Shown one piece after another: positions 1 to 14,500 of a DNA stretch of 64,000 nt. A program made the translations under genes and the position numbers. Position 1 is the stretch's first letter; each line of letters opens with the position of its first letter. Source of the DNA: Pelecanus crispus (taxonomy: Eukaryota > Chordata > Aves > Pelecaniformes > Pelecanidae); the NCBI RefSeq assembly GCF_030463565.1, contig NC_134648.1, positions 47,306,346 to 47,370,345 of the forward strand. Direction: 5' to 3'. The notes beneath the pieces were generated by a model. The model ran no database searches, was not told the origin of the DNA, and saw only the letters and a program-made list of their open reading frames with translations.

Positions 1-2457
1 CAAAACCGTTCCGTGCTCTGCATATAGCGATCTTAATACTGGCTGTCAGCAAGGGACAATTTCTATCAGTGATTTAAATATTTTATTACTTATAAATAAA
101 TGTTTTGCCAATAGATTAAATAGTTGGGAATCAGACACAGCCTGCAGAGAAGCTGAAGAAGGCTGGAGAATTGCTTAAGGAAATGAAGATCCACTTTGGG
201 AGGTCCGGAGGGAATTTGGTTTCCCCTTGGGAACGGTCAGGGTAGTAGACTTTGCCTGACTTCTCCCACAGTTAAAATGGAGTTGGGTTGTCTGCACCTT
301 ATAAACAGAAACGAAAAATCCCGTGCTGGGTTCTGGCATTGCTGTGGCCAGAGAGTCAGGACAAAGGAAGGCCAGACACCATCCACCGAGGGTGATTTAG
401 GAATAATTAAATCAATCCTGCCATGTTGCAGGAAGGGTGGATTAAAAGATGCCCCGGTGAAAGCTTAGCAGGATGCGGGGTGGAAGGAGATGGACTATCC
501 CAGGAGGTGTCCTGCTATTCGTGCAACAAGAGGCTTGGTCTGGAGGGCTCATCCCAAACCCAGGGTCCCTTCCCAGGCAAATGCTCCCAGTTTGGGTGCT
601 CTGGAGTAAATACGGGTTTGTTTTCTTTGTGGACCAGACAGGACTGGGTGAAAACACAGCAGGGGCTGGTGTACAGGTCACAGTCTGGGTGGGAGGGAGG
701 AAATGAAATTCAGATTCGTTTTATTTTCAGTTCTAGATGGAAACAAAGCTGCAACATTTAGCTGTAGTTGTATATTCTATACTAAATGGTTAAGACCTCT
801 AGCTGTACCAGGAACAGGCTGGGAGATGAAAGGCCAGTAGTCTGCAGATATCTGCAGGATAGAAAAACCAAAAGGGAGAGTGGATTGTGTATTGCAAAAG
901 AGACAGGGGCTACCCAGGGATGAGAGCTAGAAGGGGAAAACTTCAGCTGGATGTCAGGCAAAACCCTCCTGCTGGTGAGCCTTGCTGGGCTTCGGCGTTC
1001 TGCTCAGAGGAGGGTGGAGCGGAATGCTTGAAATCTAATCTGGATCAAAATTGGAATAATTTTTCCTGTGGTCTCAGAGAGAGAAAATACACGACTTAAT
1101 GTGCCTCTGTGGTCCCTAGAGTTCACAGATTTGTCGGAGCTGAAGGAAAACTGTTTGAAAAGAGAATGGATTTAGGAGTGAATTTAAAGACGGATCTGAT
1201 TGCAGGCAGGTCCCCTGCATTTGCATGCTGCTTTTGTTAGTAACGTTATTGATCTGGTGGAATCCTTTCAATTCTGAATAGTGGAGGATATTTCTGAGAT
1301 TTTCTGTTTATACTCTCTGGAATTGTAGGGCTTTTCTGAAATTCGGATGTATTTTAGAAAAAGACTTTTTTTCCTCTTTCCTTTCCCCTTCTGGGAGCTA
1401 CATGTTTCTTAGTTTGATAATATATTTATACATTTACTTTGAACAAAGGCTGCAATTTGTTGGGTTTTATTTTTTGCCATTGGAGTGTTGTTAGTTTCTA
1501 TCGAAAATTATGTTTTGTGCACTAGCAGGGTCGGAGGGTGGGAGTTTTAACCCTCGGGGGAGTGGAAGTGGTCTGAGACCTCTCATCCATCCCCTGGAGA
1601 AGGGCTTTCATCCATCTCGGCTTTCCAGCTGCTGATTTTTCAATCTGGTTGTCCCAAACTGAGAACTGGCTGCACAGAGGCAGGTTGGGCTGCTGCCTGC
1701 CCAGGGCGGTCCAGGAGGATTTCCAGAGGATAATGGGGTAATGCAAACTGGCAGGGAGCAGCTAATGGGATATCGGAGTGGAAGCAACTGGAATGGAGCT
1801 GGCACTGGCTCTCGTAGGGAAAGACTGGTGAAAAGCAGTGGGGAGCAGAATGGATAAAACCTTTGGAGGATTCAGCCAATGCCCTGGGTTCCAGGGGAGG
1901 ATTATTTGCTCATGGAGATTGAAGAGGCTAAGGACCAGCAGCTGGGGAAGGGCTCAGCACCTCTCCAGATGGGGTGCTCGGGGGATGCTGCTTTATCTCA
2001 GTGTGACTATCAAAGGGTTAAGAAACCTCTGGATGCAAGAGGAGGAGGGGGGTGGTTTTAAGCCAGGCCAGCAGTGCGCTCTCTTGTCAGAGGGGCGGTG
2101 AGGGATAGGGACACCCCCAGGATCCGCACAAGAGGCAGCAAAGTCTGAGATGTAAGACCAGCTGCCATGGCTGCTGATTGCAGGTGCTTGCTGCTGGGGA
2201 AGGACCGTCTCCAGAGGGAAGTCCCTAAAGGCAAGGTGATTTGTAACTGTATAAAGCGCTGTCTTCTGGCATTTTCCGGTTCTCCTTTCACCCTGGCACT
2301 TGACCTTTTGTGCACAGAAACGCAGGAGATGAGGGGAAAAGCTATGCGTTATCAGGTTACCCCGGTTTCTGTAGCTTCTGTGTCCATTTCTCTGACTCTT
2401 CATCATCTTTGCTTCTTCTCCTTATGTTTTTTGATCAAAGAGTTTTACTCCCCTCAG
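1..2457 (+). other. VSX2: VSX2 intron 2, 3' portion
   Basis: No exon or recognisable mobile element is visible. An AT-rich block at about 50-130 and an octamer ATTTGCAT at 1219-1226 inside a well-mixed segment (about 1130-1350) look like possible regulatory sequence. The upstream VSX2 exons, including the basic stretch before the homeodomain, are not in this interval. Confidence 0.6.
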
Positions 2458-2581
2458 GACAATCTTCACATCCTACCAACTGGAGGAGCTGGAAAAGGCC
2501 TTCAATGAGGCCCACTATCCTGACGTATATGCTAGAGAGATGTTGGCCATGAAAACAGAGTTGCCAGAAGACAGGATACAG
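2458..2581 (+). CDS. VSX2: VSX2 coding exon, homeodomain helices 1 and 2
   Basis: The exon is bounded by an acceptor (cccctcag) and a donor (gtaatc). The first base completes an Arg codon from the upstream exon, and 41 whole codons follow, ending DRIQ. The break between IQ and VWFQN in helix 3 is the usual intron position in paired-like homeobox genes. The residues match vertebrate VSX2 essentially throughout. Confidence 0.95.
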
Positions 2582-5500
2582 GTAATCATGTCTCTCGGAC
2601 CCCCTTATCCTGCCCCTCTCAGCCGTGTTCATCCCTCCCTGAAGAAAAGGTAGTGGCATGGGAAGGCTGACATTGCTCTGAATAAACCTCCCCAGGCTGT
2701 CCACTCCCCTGCTCTTGATGCGTAGGTAGACAGATCAGCTCTCCTTGGCAGATTTGTATTTGGTGTTTGTATGTCAACATGTGCTGTGCGTGGTGTGTTG
2801 TACTGGTGATTTGGGGTGTGTATAACAGAGGGAATCCTACATCACTGAAGGGGAACTGGTGTACAGGGAAAGACCGCAGTGTTTTGAGGTCTTGGTGGTA
2901 CAGGCAAGAAGAGAGCCTCCTGGAGACCGGGTCTGGATGGGCAGTGTGGGAGGGAAAGAGCTCATCTCTGCTCCTTTGGGCGCAGGAGGATGCGCAGGGG
3001 TGTCACAGGCAACTAGGACCACAGTGTGGGAATGGTGGGTGACTCCCAGTGAAGTGTTTGCACCGTCTCTGCACTTTCACTGCATTTGCCTCCTCAAGTG
3101 AAGCTTCCCTGGAAGTTTCTGGGGATAATTTTTTGTTAATGGTTTTTCATGTTTGGGGTTTAAATGCATGCCAGTCCTATTGTGCCACTGTGAGGAGGTA
3201 GGACGAGGCTGTGTGGAGTATCACTGCTGTGTGGTGAATCCTCCGTCAGTAAGGAACAGCTTGACCCACAGGGCTGTGCCAGCACCAACCTTTGGTGTGC
3301 ACGGCAGCCAGTATGCAAGCAATCATTACAGCCCAAAAAGCCAGAGAAGACTTACAGCTGCTGTGTACAGCGTGGGAGGCACAGTGTGCTTGGACAGACC
3401 AAACGTGATGTTCACAAGGTTGGACTCCAGCAGCTTTTGCTGCCTCCCTCCTACCCATGCTCTGCTCCCGCCAGGTTGCCGCACAAGGCACAGGGCTGTA
3501 ATGGCCAAGCCTTGAACCCATTTTTGCTGGTGCAGGTGATGTTTCGTTGCTGGCTGGGGGTTACACTGGCCTGGTTGCCTGCACAGTGGCAGTGGCTGCC
3601 TCTGTGTCTGGTGCATAGCAGTTTCTACAAGAGACATTGGCCTGAGTATCACATGATGTTGGGAGGGTCCAGGTTTCCCTGGTTCCTCCTTCTTCTCAGT
3701 CCCTCATGCATGCCCAGCACCCGTGGATCTATTCCTTCAGCCTGTGCTCGCTCTCTGCTGAAGAGATGGCCCAGGAGGCTGCTCCCTCATGGGTTTGGAA
3801 GGTAGCGCAGAGGGCACTTAGAAAGATAATTCTGATGCTGGAAGCTGCTGAGGCATGACCCTGTCCAGGGGTAGGGAGATCCTCCCAAACAAAAGTGCAG
3901 CCCTTTTTCCCTCAGTCCTGAGCCCCCCTCACCGCCTTCATTCTTGTGCTCAATCAAGAGTGACATTTTTATAACAGCAAGTTGTGCTTCTTATCCTGTT
4001 ATGCTGGCAGGACTCCTGCTGACCTAAAAGCTTGCAGATAACCTGCATGCCTACAGGATTTCCACTGGTCTTCAGAAATAATGGCCCATCATCTGAAATC
4101 CTACATGATGCATTAGGATTTTGCTCTGAGAACAGGCCCTGGTGCTTTGCCTCCAGAGAGAGTGAGCTGGATAGAGGGTCAATTCTCCACTTGGCACCCT
4201 GTAGGACATCAAGTCAAGAGGGGAGAGACCTGTTGGGAGTTTAGTGTTGCCTGCACCCACCATCTGCTGCTGAGCTGGAAAGAAGATCCTTTGATTTCCT
4301 GTAAAGGGCCTTTTGAAAGAAGAGGTTCATCTAGTGGCACAGTATATGTTGAACTGCAGAGGCACCATTTTTCTGGCCAGAGCTGAAGGGCCTTCACTAT
4401 GGGTGAGGTGGAGGGAAATGTTACGGCAGACAGTGCAGAGCTGGACACTGCATGTACTGCTTCAGCATCTGGAGCATCCTCCTAGTGTTGAGACTCAGTG
4501 TTTTATCTGATTTGGAAGTGAAGTAGTGGCTAACGTATCTTAGCTGTCACTGACTTGCTGCCAGCATGTCATTCCACAGCTGGCTAATGAACAACTGCCT
4601 ACTCTTCCTGTACTGCAGAGTTTTTAAACCTAGGAGTGCTCCTTACTGTGACCCCTCTGCCCTAGAGATCAGGTTAGACTTGGACAGCAGAAGCACCCTG
4701 TGGTGTGGCTGTTCTGAACATCAGGTGTTGCTAATGGCACACGTATTCCAGGAGAAAGTGCTTGTGAGTAACACTTTTGCTCATCATGAAAGGGGAAATG
4801 ATGAGAAATAGCAGAATTTCTGTGGCATCTGTGAGAGCATGAGCACCCTGCTAGGATGAGCATCAGGATCATGTAGGAGTCCCGAGCACCACTGATCTTT
4901 CCAATGGGTCAGCACCCAATCATCCCTTACCACATATTCTATGAAGTTTCCTTGTCCATACTTTTTTGTGTGTCACAAGCCATGACAAGATGATTCCCAG
5001 CCTTGGTCATGCTTCTTGATATTTCACCTCATGCTCCTTTTCAACTTTAGCCCCTTTTGTATGAGCCTAATTCTTTTCCCCTTGTTATGATATTCACACT
5101 CTTTAAATAAATCTAAGCTATTTCTTCTCCTGGCTGTCACTTTTGGTTTTCATCATCGCTTAAGCAAGCTGTGAGGATCTTTTCTGAAATCATTCTTCAT
5201 AAATCACACACTAGTCTCTTACTCATGTGGTTGTTCTTCTATGAAGCCCATCCTGCCTGTCAGTCTTCCTGGAGATAAGGGACCACATGCCTACAGCTGC
5301 AAACCAGGTGTGTTCACAGCAGTTCAGCTAGACTTCTGAGTCCTTGCAGAAACAGCCTCGGATTAGCACTGGTCTACTTGCTTCCATATTTATTTCTTTC
5401 TATTTATAGAATCATAGAATCATTTAGGTTGGAAAAGACCTTTAAGATCATCCAGTCCAACCATTAACCTACACTACCAAGTCCACACTAAACCAATCAA

Positions 5501-8500
5501 GGGTAGACTAGACTAAACCATGTCCTGAAGTGCCACATCTACCCATTTTTTGAACACTTCCAGGGATGGTGACTCTACCACCTCTCTGGGCAGCCTGTTC
5601 CAATGCTTGACTACCCTTTCCATGAAAAAATTCTTCCTAATATCCAATATAAACCTCCCCTGGCGCAGCTTGAGCCCATTTCCTCTCGTCCTATCACTAA
5701 CTACATGGGAGAAGAGACCAACACCCACCTCACTACAGCCTCCTTTCAGGCAGTTGTAGAGAGCGATAAGGTCTCCCCTCAGCCTCCTCTTCTCCAGACT
5801 AAACAATCCCAGTTCCCTCAGCCACTCCTCATAAGACCTGTGCTCCAGACCCTTCACCAGCTTTGTTGCCCTTCTCTGAACACGCTCCAGCACCTCAATG
5901 TCTTTCTTGTATTATCTAATTCAGTCACTTCAAGCTTTTTTTAAGACAGTTTTTTTTTTTTTTTTATCCTCAGAATTTTCCCTTCAGTGTTCTGGGTTTC
6001 ATATGGCATTTTATTAACTTTGGCTAACAAGCATAATAATGGCCCTACCAGCTCTGACATTGGCAAGAGGTGGATGTTAGAGAAGAGTATGAGAGCAGGT
6101 ATCTAGTGATACTTACTGAGTACTTTGACAGCCTCCTGGGATTTTGAACACATGTAAATATCTTAATATTCTGCAGCAAGAAGTTCTGCAGCAGAACTGC
6201 ACAGATGAAATAAATCTTGCTTTGAATCTATTAGCATCATTTAATGCCCCTTGGAAGAGACAGATGACAATGAATCTATATTCCCTTCTTCATAATATTT
6301 ATAATTTCATGTCATCGTATTTTTTTTTCCTTGCATGAGTTTCTAATTGCTCAAGGGAGCTTTGTATTTTTGCATTTTCATTGTAGCTTGCAGTTCCTCC
6401 CATCCTTCAACATTGTTCTCTCCCTCTTGTAGGTCATTAACGAAAGTGTTTTCTAAGATTGTTGAGAGCATCATATGCTGTGGGCTTTCACAGCATTTCA
6501 TGTGGGTTCCCACTGGATCCACACCTAGGAGTGATATCTAGCCCTTATTTTCATTCATGGAATTATTTCTCAGGAGGTAGTAGTCAAAGAGAAAGTAAAT
6601 CACCTATGAAATTCAATATGAAAGTGAAATTCAAAGACTGCAATTGAGAGAATGATATATAGGAACTGCTTGCATGTAAAACCTTCAACAGAACACTACA
6701 AATAGCCATCAGAGGCCAAGAAAGTTATTGGTTTGAGAGAACATTGAATTCAGGAAAAAATATTCAAATCCTCCATTTAAAGAGAAGATGAACATGTATT
6801 TTTTTTCAAGGCAGCACTCTTTCACATTGCATGCATCTTCCTCCTGTATTGAGCTGGCTGCTCCTGGAAGGAACATGAGCATCCTTGCATTGGGCAACGT
6901 GGGAAAAGAATTTAATTTTCCTAGTGAGACACTTTGCATAAGTCAGACCAGATGTCACTGTGGCCATTTTGCAAGATACTTGAAAAAGACTACGTTAATC
7001 AATGTATTTGAAAGAATGTTCAGAAGAGTTGAAGTGCTGCTATTAGAATAAACCCAGACCATTCTGTAAAATCCAGGTGAGGTAAGTAGATTCCTGCAGG
7101 GAAGTATATCCTTAATAGACAACTTGAAGTATTCAAAATGGCCTCAAGCTGACAAGTGTTCTGGCACCTGACTTAAATCAGTGTGTTTCTCATAACAGAT
7201 GCTCTTAAGTGTAATGTGTAGATTTTAGATAAGTTATCCCTCTTGAATTTATTGTGACAGTTCCAAACTTTAAACACCAGTATCTACAATATTAAAGTTC
7301 ATTAGCAGTTTCATTTGAGATTATTGAAATGACTATGTATGTTTGTCATTACAGTATGTCTTCTACTGATCAAAAAAATTGATTAATCAATTCAGTATTT
7401 CCAAAAAATAAGATCCTGACTGCCACTGTGGGGGACACTAGATTCACCTTTTAAGGGAACTAATCGATTAAAAAAGAGAATAAAAATGCTAAAAATTGTG
7501 AGTTCTTGTTGTTAAATGATTGTATGGTAATTACGTGGGTGAAGAATTTTGGGACAAATAAAATTGCTCACGTAAGCAAAAGGAACCCCAAGGAGATGCT
7601 GGTGCCATGTGTGAGGAGTGGGGATTGTCTGTGTGTCCAGCAAGTTTTGTCAGGCAGCTAAGAAGTCAATTTTGGCTAAAACCAAAACAAAGCCAACTAA
7701 AATTCTAATTGAAAATATATTGGTTTAGCTGCTATCAGATTAACACATTTCAGTATCACTGTATAGCCCTTTAGGAGTTGAATGGGGATGGAGGAATCAG
7801 GAGGGGTGGTCATTTGGAGGGAAGCATTCGTACCAAGAGTATTTTTCCAGAACAAGAGGCTTACCTTGCTTCAGTTTTGTGAAAACGTTCTGTATTTAGA
7901 GGCGAATGTAATTTGGAAAGGCCTGAGGAACCTGTATTGCACTGAGCAGGAGCTCAACCCACAGAGTTCCCTCAAGAAACATGATAGAAAGTGTGAAGGA
8001 AAAATTGGCTTTATGCAGCTTTAGCAGCCCTGGCTTCTCCCCCTCTCACCAGCTTTTCCTGCTTGCTGCACAGCATTGAATTGTAGTCCTAATCTGGAAT
8101 GGGGATGATTGCTCCACGTAGTTGCTGACCATTCCTGAATCTGTGCCTGGAATGGCTGCCAAGGGATTTCTTAGTGCTGCAGGAAGTAGTGGTGATGTTG
8201 GTTTTTCTAAGCTCATACTTGTCACTATTCCTGTCAATAAGTGAGGACCCTTCTGTTCTTGCAAAAACTTTGGGTGACTCTCACACTTACAGGAGAGAAA
8301 GGCCAGCACAAGGCACAACGTTAGCGGGTTCCCACCCGTATCTCTATGCAGCACATTCACAAGATCATGTAGCTGGAGGGAAATTACCAGAGCAGTTAGG
8401 GTGGTTGGAGATAGATTACCAAGGTGATGGAGAAGCTGAAAGTGTTGCAGCTGTGTGAGCCAGCCATTTCAATATCTTAATTTTTTTAAGAACCCTGCAG

Positions 8501-11500
8501 ACCCTGCAAGAAGTTAATCATGAAACAGAGCTGAGCAGCTAGTGCTGGCTACCTTTGCAAATAATTCCTGAGCACTGGGGCAAGCCACGGTAGTGTGATA
8601 CCAGATAAGTGTCATTAACATCCCCTATGCTTTTAGAAATGAAGGAAGTGTACAAGTGAGAGTAATAAAACTAATCAAACTTACTGGCTTGGTGAGAATA
8701 TTATTATGAGTGTTCCTCATGGCGTATGGTGCATCTCTGCCTCCATGTCTTTAATTGGTATGTGAGGAGTTCATCCACTTTGCTGCCTCTTCAATAACAT
8801 GCTTGTTTAGTTGATCTAAATTCATATTAATTTCCATTTTTCAATTAAGAGTTGTTTAATTTGGCCCTTTCTGTAATGGAGTGTTTTCATTACCCTTTAT
8901 CTAAGGCCCATTTTCAGTCCATGTGCTAGAACTTCGTTTACAAATTGATTACCAGAGCTGCAGACAGAGGGGCTGGGTGACGGGCAAGAGCAGGAGCCCA
9001 GGCAAGCCTTCCCAAAGGGATTACTGCCTGAAGAGTCTTACATCCTATGCCTTTGGACAGAGGAAGAAAATGTGGCAGGAGGCAGGAAGGAACATGGAGG
9101 GCCAGGAACATCTCTTCAGCTTACTGTGAAGTGGGGACTCTCCTTGTTGCTAGACCATGCAGGTTACCTGCCCAGCTTGTGGGATTTACGCTGGTACAGC
9201 TGGGGCTGTAGGTGCAGTTTAAAATGTGTTTTTTAGTGCAGAGATGGATGTATAGAGGTTTGACTATTTTATATACCCAGGTACCTTTTTACCCCTCCAT
9301 GTTCAGTCCCTAAGTTGCTTCAGCTGCTGACCAATTTTCTAAATGGGACAGAAAAACAAATAAAAGCAAGCTTGCCTGTCCTTGCCTACTGCCTTGCCTG
9401 CACCTTGCAAGGTGTTTATGGTTGTCGCAGATTAAGGGACAGTGTGATTTTGGTGTGCTCCTCCACAGTATCGGGCAGGAAATGGGGCTTTGCAGTGACA
9501 GCTCCTTCCTTGTTCTCTCCATGGTTTGGAGATACCATCACCGAGCGTCAGATACCTTCAAGTGTTGGGGCACTTAAGCTCCCTGCGAGAGGAAAGACAG
9601 ACAGGCAACATATTATGCTGTAGCCTATTTCTGTGGAGTGCCTTGGCAAAGACTTTCCCCATCATGGCAGGAGAATGAGGAATGGCTCTGCAGGCTTAAT
9701 GCCAGGCTGTGACAACTCTTCCCTGCATTTATCCCCCTATTTTCTTAACAACAGCAGGTTAAAGGTAACACTTCTTTGAGTTAGCTTAGGCACTTCAGTT
9801 CCTCAATCGCTTAAGCTCTTCTGGAAATGCTACCCTAAATCCCTGTGCTGGGAACACTTGCATTCACTCCTTCTTTTAATGATGAACTTGCTTTTCTCTC
9901 TTCTGATACCACTGCAGTTTTTCCCAACTGATTTTAAAAAAAATAATTGGGCAGCCCAGCAAGTTCAATAGTTAATTCCCCTCCAGCCTTAGGATGCCTG
10001 GCAGAGGGACCAGCTGGTGGTTGTGTGTTCAGGTTTTCCTTTAATGACCCCTTATTACAAAGTTTTCCTCCTTTCCTGACTTTGAATAGAGATTTTTTTA
10101 ACAGTTCAATAACACAGGCATTTTAGAGACGCAGTTAATTTACTCTCCCCTTTATTTCTTAATGGATCTATTTTTCTCTATAGTGTTTATCTTTTACCCT
10201 GATAGATCTCCACAAGTTGTTCTGATTCTTCTCTGGCAGCACGAACCTTCTCTGCCTTTTCATTGCCCTTCTTTGTGTGTGTTCTGCGAGCCAGGTTTTG
10301 CACAGGCCTGTGCAGTGTTGAGAAGTGTAGTCCTCAATAGACATACAGATGACCCTGGTCTCCACGTGAGGCTGGCAGGTCCTTCTGTGGAGCAGAAAAT
10401 AGCAACTGAGTTGGAGAACAAACTGTTGCTACAATATCCTACAGCAAGGGTGGCTTCCAGAGACCACCTTCACCAGAGGCTGTGAGAAAGCATTATGTAC
10501 TCTTCTGTCTACTCTGAGTGTCATTGCCCTGGGAGCAGCAAGAGATGTTCAGTTCTAGGACCTGCCTGGTGTGAGAAGCACGGTTTGCTCCCTACTTTCT
10601 GTTTCAGTGGGTTTCTGCTAGGCTCCCAACTGTCTGAGCAAAGGAAGCTCTGAAGGTTTGGCTGGTAGTTATTAGAGCTTTCAGCTGCGGCCTTCTCTCC
10701 AAATTCATAGCAGGGGAATGCAAGTGAAGCATTGCTTATACCTGGTCACCTTCCTATGACTTATATAAAAGCCCATGGCATGCATTTTGCTCATTTGTAA
10801 ACATGGGGATTATGTCTAGAAGTAACCTACTGACTGACTCTAGCCTGGATGCTGCAGAGGACCTGCTACAACATGGATAAGCAGCAGCACTTTGCCAGGC
10901 TGGGTTGGCCCGTACCCATGTTGTTCAGCCAGGCCAGTGCAGCCAGGCTGCCCACCCATGCCTCTGGGAAGCTCTGGCTCACTTGCAGCTGCGGGGTCCA
11001 CAGGGTATGCCACTGGGGGAAATACCTTCTCATCCGTGCTACTCTTTCCTCTCTAAAGGCACTGCTTGGGTCTCCCAGAGGGAGGCTGAACTGTGAGTGT
11101 TGCAGGGAAACAACCCCTTGGAAGGATCTAGCGAACTCATCCATGTAAATGTGCATGATGAGTTATCTGTGCCAGTCACTGCTCTTAGCCAGACGCGCCG
11201 GTGATGTCCATTCCAAGATAACTTGTTTTACGTGTTTCTGATATCTCTAGGTCCCTTCATATCTTTGGCCTCACTGCCATTCTTCCAACTCAGAGTCCCC
11301 CATGACTGTCCCTACAGCACCCTGACATTTGTTAGTTGACTGGATCAACTAGTTGAGCTTATATGGTGACCATGACTGAGATCAAGGCTTCAGTGGCTAA
11401 GTGACAACTGAGGGAGGGCCCCTGCCTCGAAGAGCTTAGCTTGGGTGGACTAAGCATGGGGGATACCTGGGCATGTCCTGGTGAGCTCAGATGTGCTGCC

Positions 11501-14500
11501 CTGGTGCAAGCAGCATCCACGAGCAGGTTGTGCGTTGCCAGCTCTGCAGGTCACACCATTAGCTGTGCTGTGCACTAGCCCAAGCTGACAATGGCAGCTG
11601 CAGGCATCAGTGGCACAGCAGCAGCCAGTGCCTGGAGCATGAGTCTTCTGCAGCTGTAAGGTGTCATGTGAAAACTCCTGGAGTCATGAATTACCCAAAG
11701 AAGGTTAAGGGTACACAGAGCTGAAGAACACGTTAGAGCCAGGAGCAGACACGTGGTAGGAGTAGAGCGCTGAAGGGCCACCCTGGTGCAGCCAACATAA
11801 CTTCCAGTCCTGACCTCTTGGGTGGCGGTCAGGGGACAGACTGCTGTTCTGGCCTGCTCCTTGGCTCTGGCGGTCCTCCTCCTTCCCCAGATTCAAGAGA
11901 GCCCGGTGAAGGATTTGCTGAGGTTGGGTGATCAGATATCTCTTATTGCCTGAGGCAAGGAATTAGAAACACCGTCCTTACCATGTATCTTCCTAAGGGA
12001 AGATTGTAAAGGACTGCAACTTTCTCCTTTTGGTGCTCAGCCCAAGCTGCTGCATCGAAACCTACAACAACATGTTACAACGTTTTACAATACGTAACAC
12101 GTTTCCGTAGATATCTTCCAGCTAATGCTTCAACTCACCAAGAGTTCCTGTGCATTGGTGAGCCCACGTTGTAGCCCTCAGTGTGGGTACTGCAGGCTGT
12201 CCCCACGCACACAGGGATGGGCTTGAACCTTATCTCAGGAAATGGTGGGCACCAGGTAGTGCTGCAGACACCATCTCCTGCTGGTGCACGGCCTCTGGCT
12301 CCTGCATTTTTTTCTGGAGAAGGCCAGAGCACAACTTTGTCCTGCTCTGTGTGTACTGATAAAAGAAAGGGCAACATGCAGCTGCTTCTGGCATGCAAGG
12401 GGCAGCCCCAGAGCACAGGCAGCACTCCACATCCCTGAGGAAGGCTGGCATCCCAAGGTCTGGTTTTGGTGCCCATTGAAAGGCACCATGAAGGGCATGT
12501 GACATTTCTCCTCTGACTGCCCTCACTTGCCTTGCTCTAACATGAAGGTGATAATATGGTGTGTCCCTGCATTGCATATGGATGTTTATGAAGACCTATG
12601 CCAGGGTTTCCTCTGTGCCAGAGGACCTGAAGAGCGGTGTTAGTGGGGGAAACAGAGGCAAAATTAAATTATACAGGCAGGATTGCCGCTTGGTTAATGG
12701 AGCAAGGAATGGTGAGCACCCAAAGGATGGACGTGCAGTATCACCCTTTGTGTCAATGACAAATGTCTCCCTGGGTTTGTGTGGACTAGGATGATGGGCA
12801 CATTCTTGCCAGGTTTCCCATGACTATCGTGCATCCACGACCCTGGTGTTTTTCCTGTTTTTCAATCAGCATGTTAGGAAAAGAGGAATCTGGGTGTTTA
12901 TCTGCCATGTCCCAGCATCTGGCAGCCTATATGGAGCTGTAGCTCTAGCTAAGCTGCTGGTCAGCTGGCATCATGGTCTAGCCATGATGAAGTCAATGTC
13001 TCGGGGATGCATTTGCTGTGCAGATGTGTTGCACAGATCGAGTGTGCTGAACCACTGATTTCACTATACCTACCATGCACATCATGTGCACACTTGTTTT
13101 TCTTTGGGAAAGATGGGAGCCCTGCACCTGATGAAGTTCACTACTTTTTGAAGGTTACAAGTGAGAAAACATGTCACCACATGAGGTGGCAAGGCCAGGT
13201 GAAAACCCCAGATTTGCCAAGGGGACACAGTTTAAGACATGTTCCCTGGTCAAGAAGGATTTTACAGCTTTGGCTGTGTAAGTCAGATAAATTACAACAT
13301 GTAGCTACATTTGGCCCATGTAATGCTTTTAAGGGTAGGATTCAGAGGCAGGCCTGGCCTGCAGGACTGGGGGCATGGTAATAGCATGTACATTTTTGGT
13401 GAGTGCCATATTGAGCCCGTATTCAATGTGTGCCCTGTGCCAGTTTAGCTTAAAGGAGACCCAAGCTTGGATGAACCATCATGTCTTTGCTTGAGAGGGA
13501 TGAGTACCATCTCACAGATCGTCTCAGTACGTCTGGTTGGACCTGTTAGCTGAGTTGGTCGGACATGACTCCAGCTATTACCAGGAAGGGCTCTTGTCAT
13601 GCTGCACATGGGAATTTCTCTTTCTAATGTGAGCTCAGAAAGCTCTTTCCCAGTGTTTAGTAAGAGGAGGGATGATGAGTCCTGCGATCAGCCATGCAGC
13701 CCATGTGCAACCTTTACTGCTCTCATTTAACTTCATACCCACTTTACACCAGCCATAGAAAGTGATGTCACTATAAACAGTGCCAATAATTTTGACATTA
13801 CATTTGAAAAGACAGCAATAAACCATTTCCAGCCTTACACAAGTGGTGCAGTCTCCACCAGCAGCCTGGGGACAGGAAGCTTTCCTGGGGTGATCACTAC
13901 AGGGGAGGGATTTGGGGAAGCCCCAGGACCCAGTCAGACCTTACACTCTTGTGGCAGTTCATTGTAAAGCCCCAGGGCCTGTGGGTGCAAATGGGGACCT
14001 GCACTGAGGAAGATATGAGGTTATTATTTGCAGTGCTCACATCCTCAGATTGAACCCAGCCAGGGCCACTGGCACTGTCCAAATGAAGGTGAGGACGTTG
14101 CTATTTTTTCAGGGGAGGTTTTCATTTTGACAGCTTCATTGTAGAGTGTTGGGTTGGAAAGGAAGAAGGTAGAAAAGGAGATGTGGAGTTGTCAGGAGGA
14201 ACTGAGTGCTAAGATGACAGCAGGGCCCCAGGCATGGAGGTAAGCTAGAGGTGTTCTCTGGTCTGCAGCTGTAGCCACCAAAGGGCTTCAAGTGGGGAAT
14301 TGACATGATTTTAGGAGCAGCATTCTGCTGTGAGGGGTATAGCAGGCCTGACCAGGTTTTTCTAGTCCAGGAGAGGGGAAACCAGTATGAAGAGCTTGCA
14401 CTGAGGAACAGAGCTTCTCTGTGCCGATGCTTTGCTGTCCATACAGTAAAGTGACAGGATCAGTCCAGAGCAACATGGTGGGGAAAGGGACATAAGCAAC

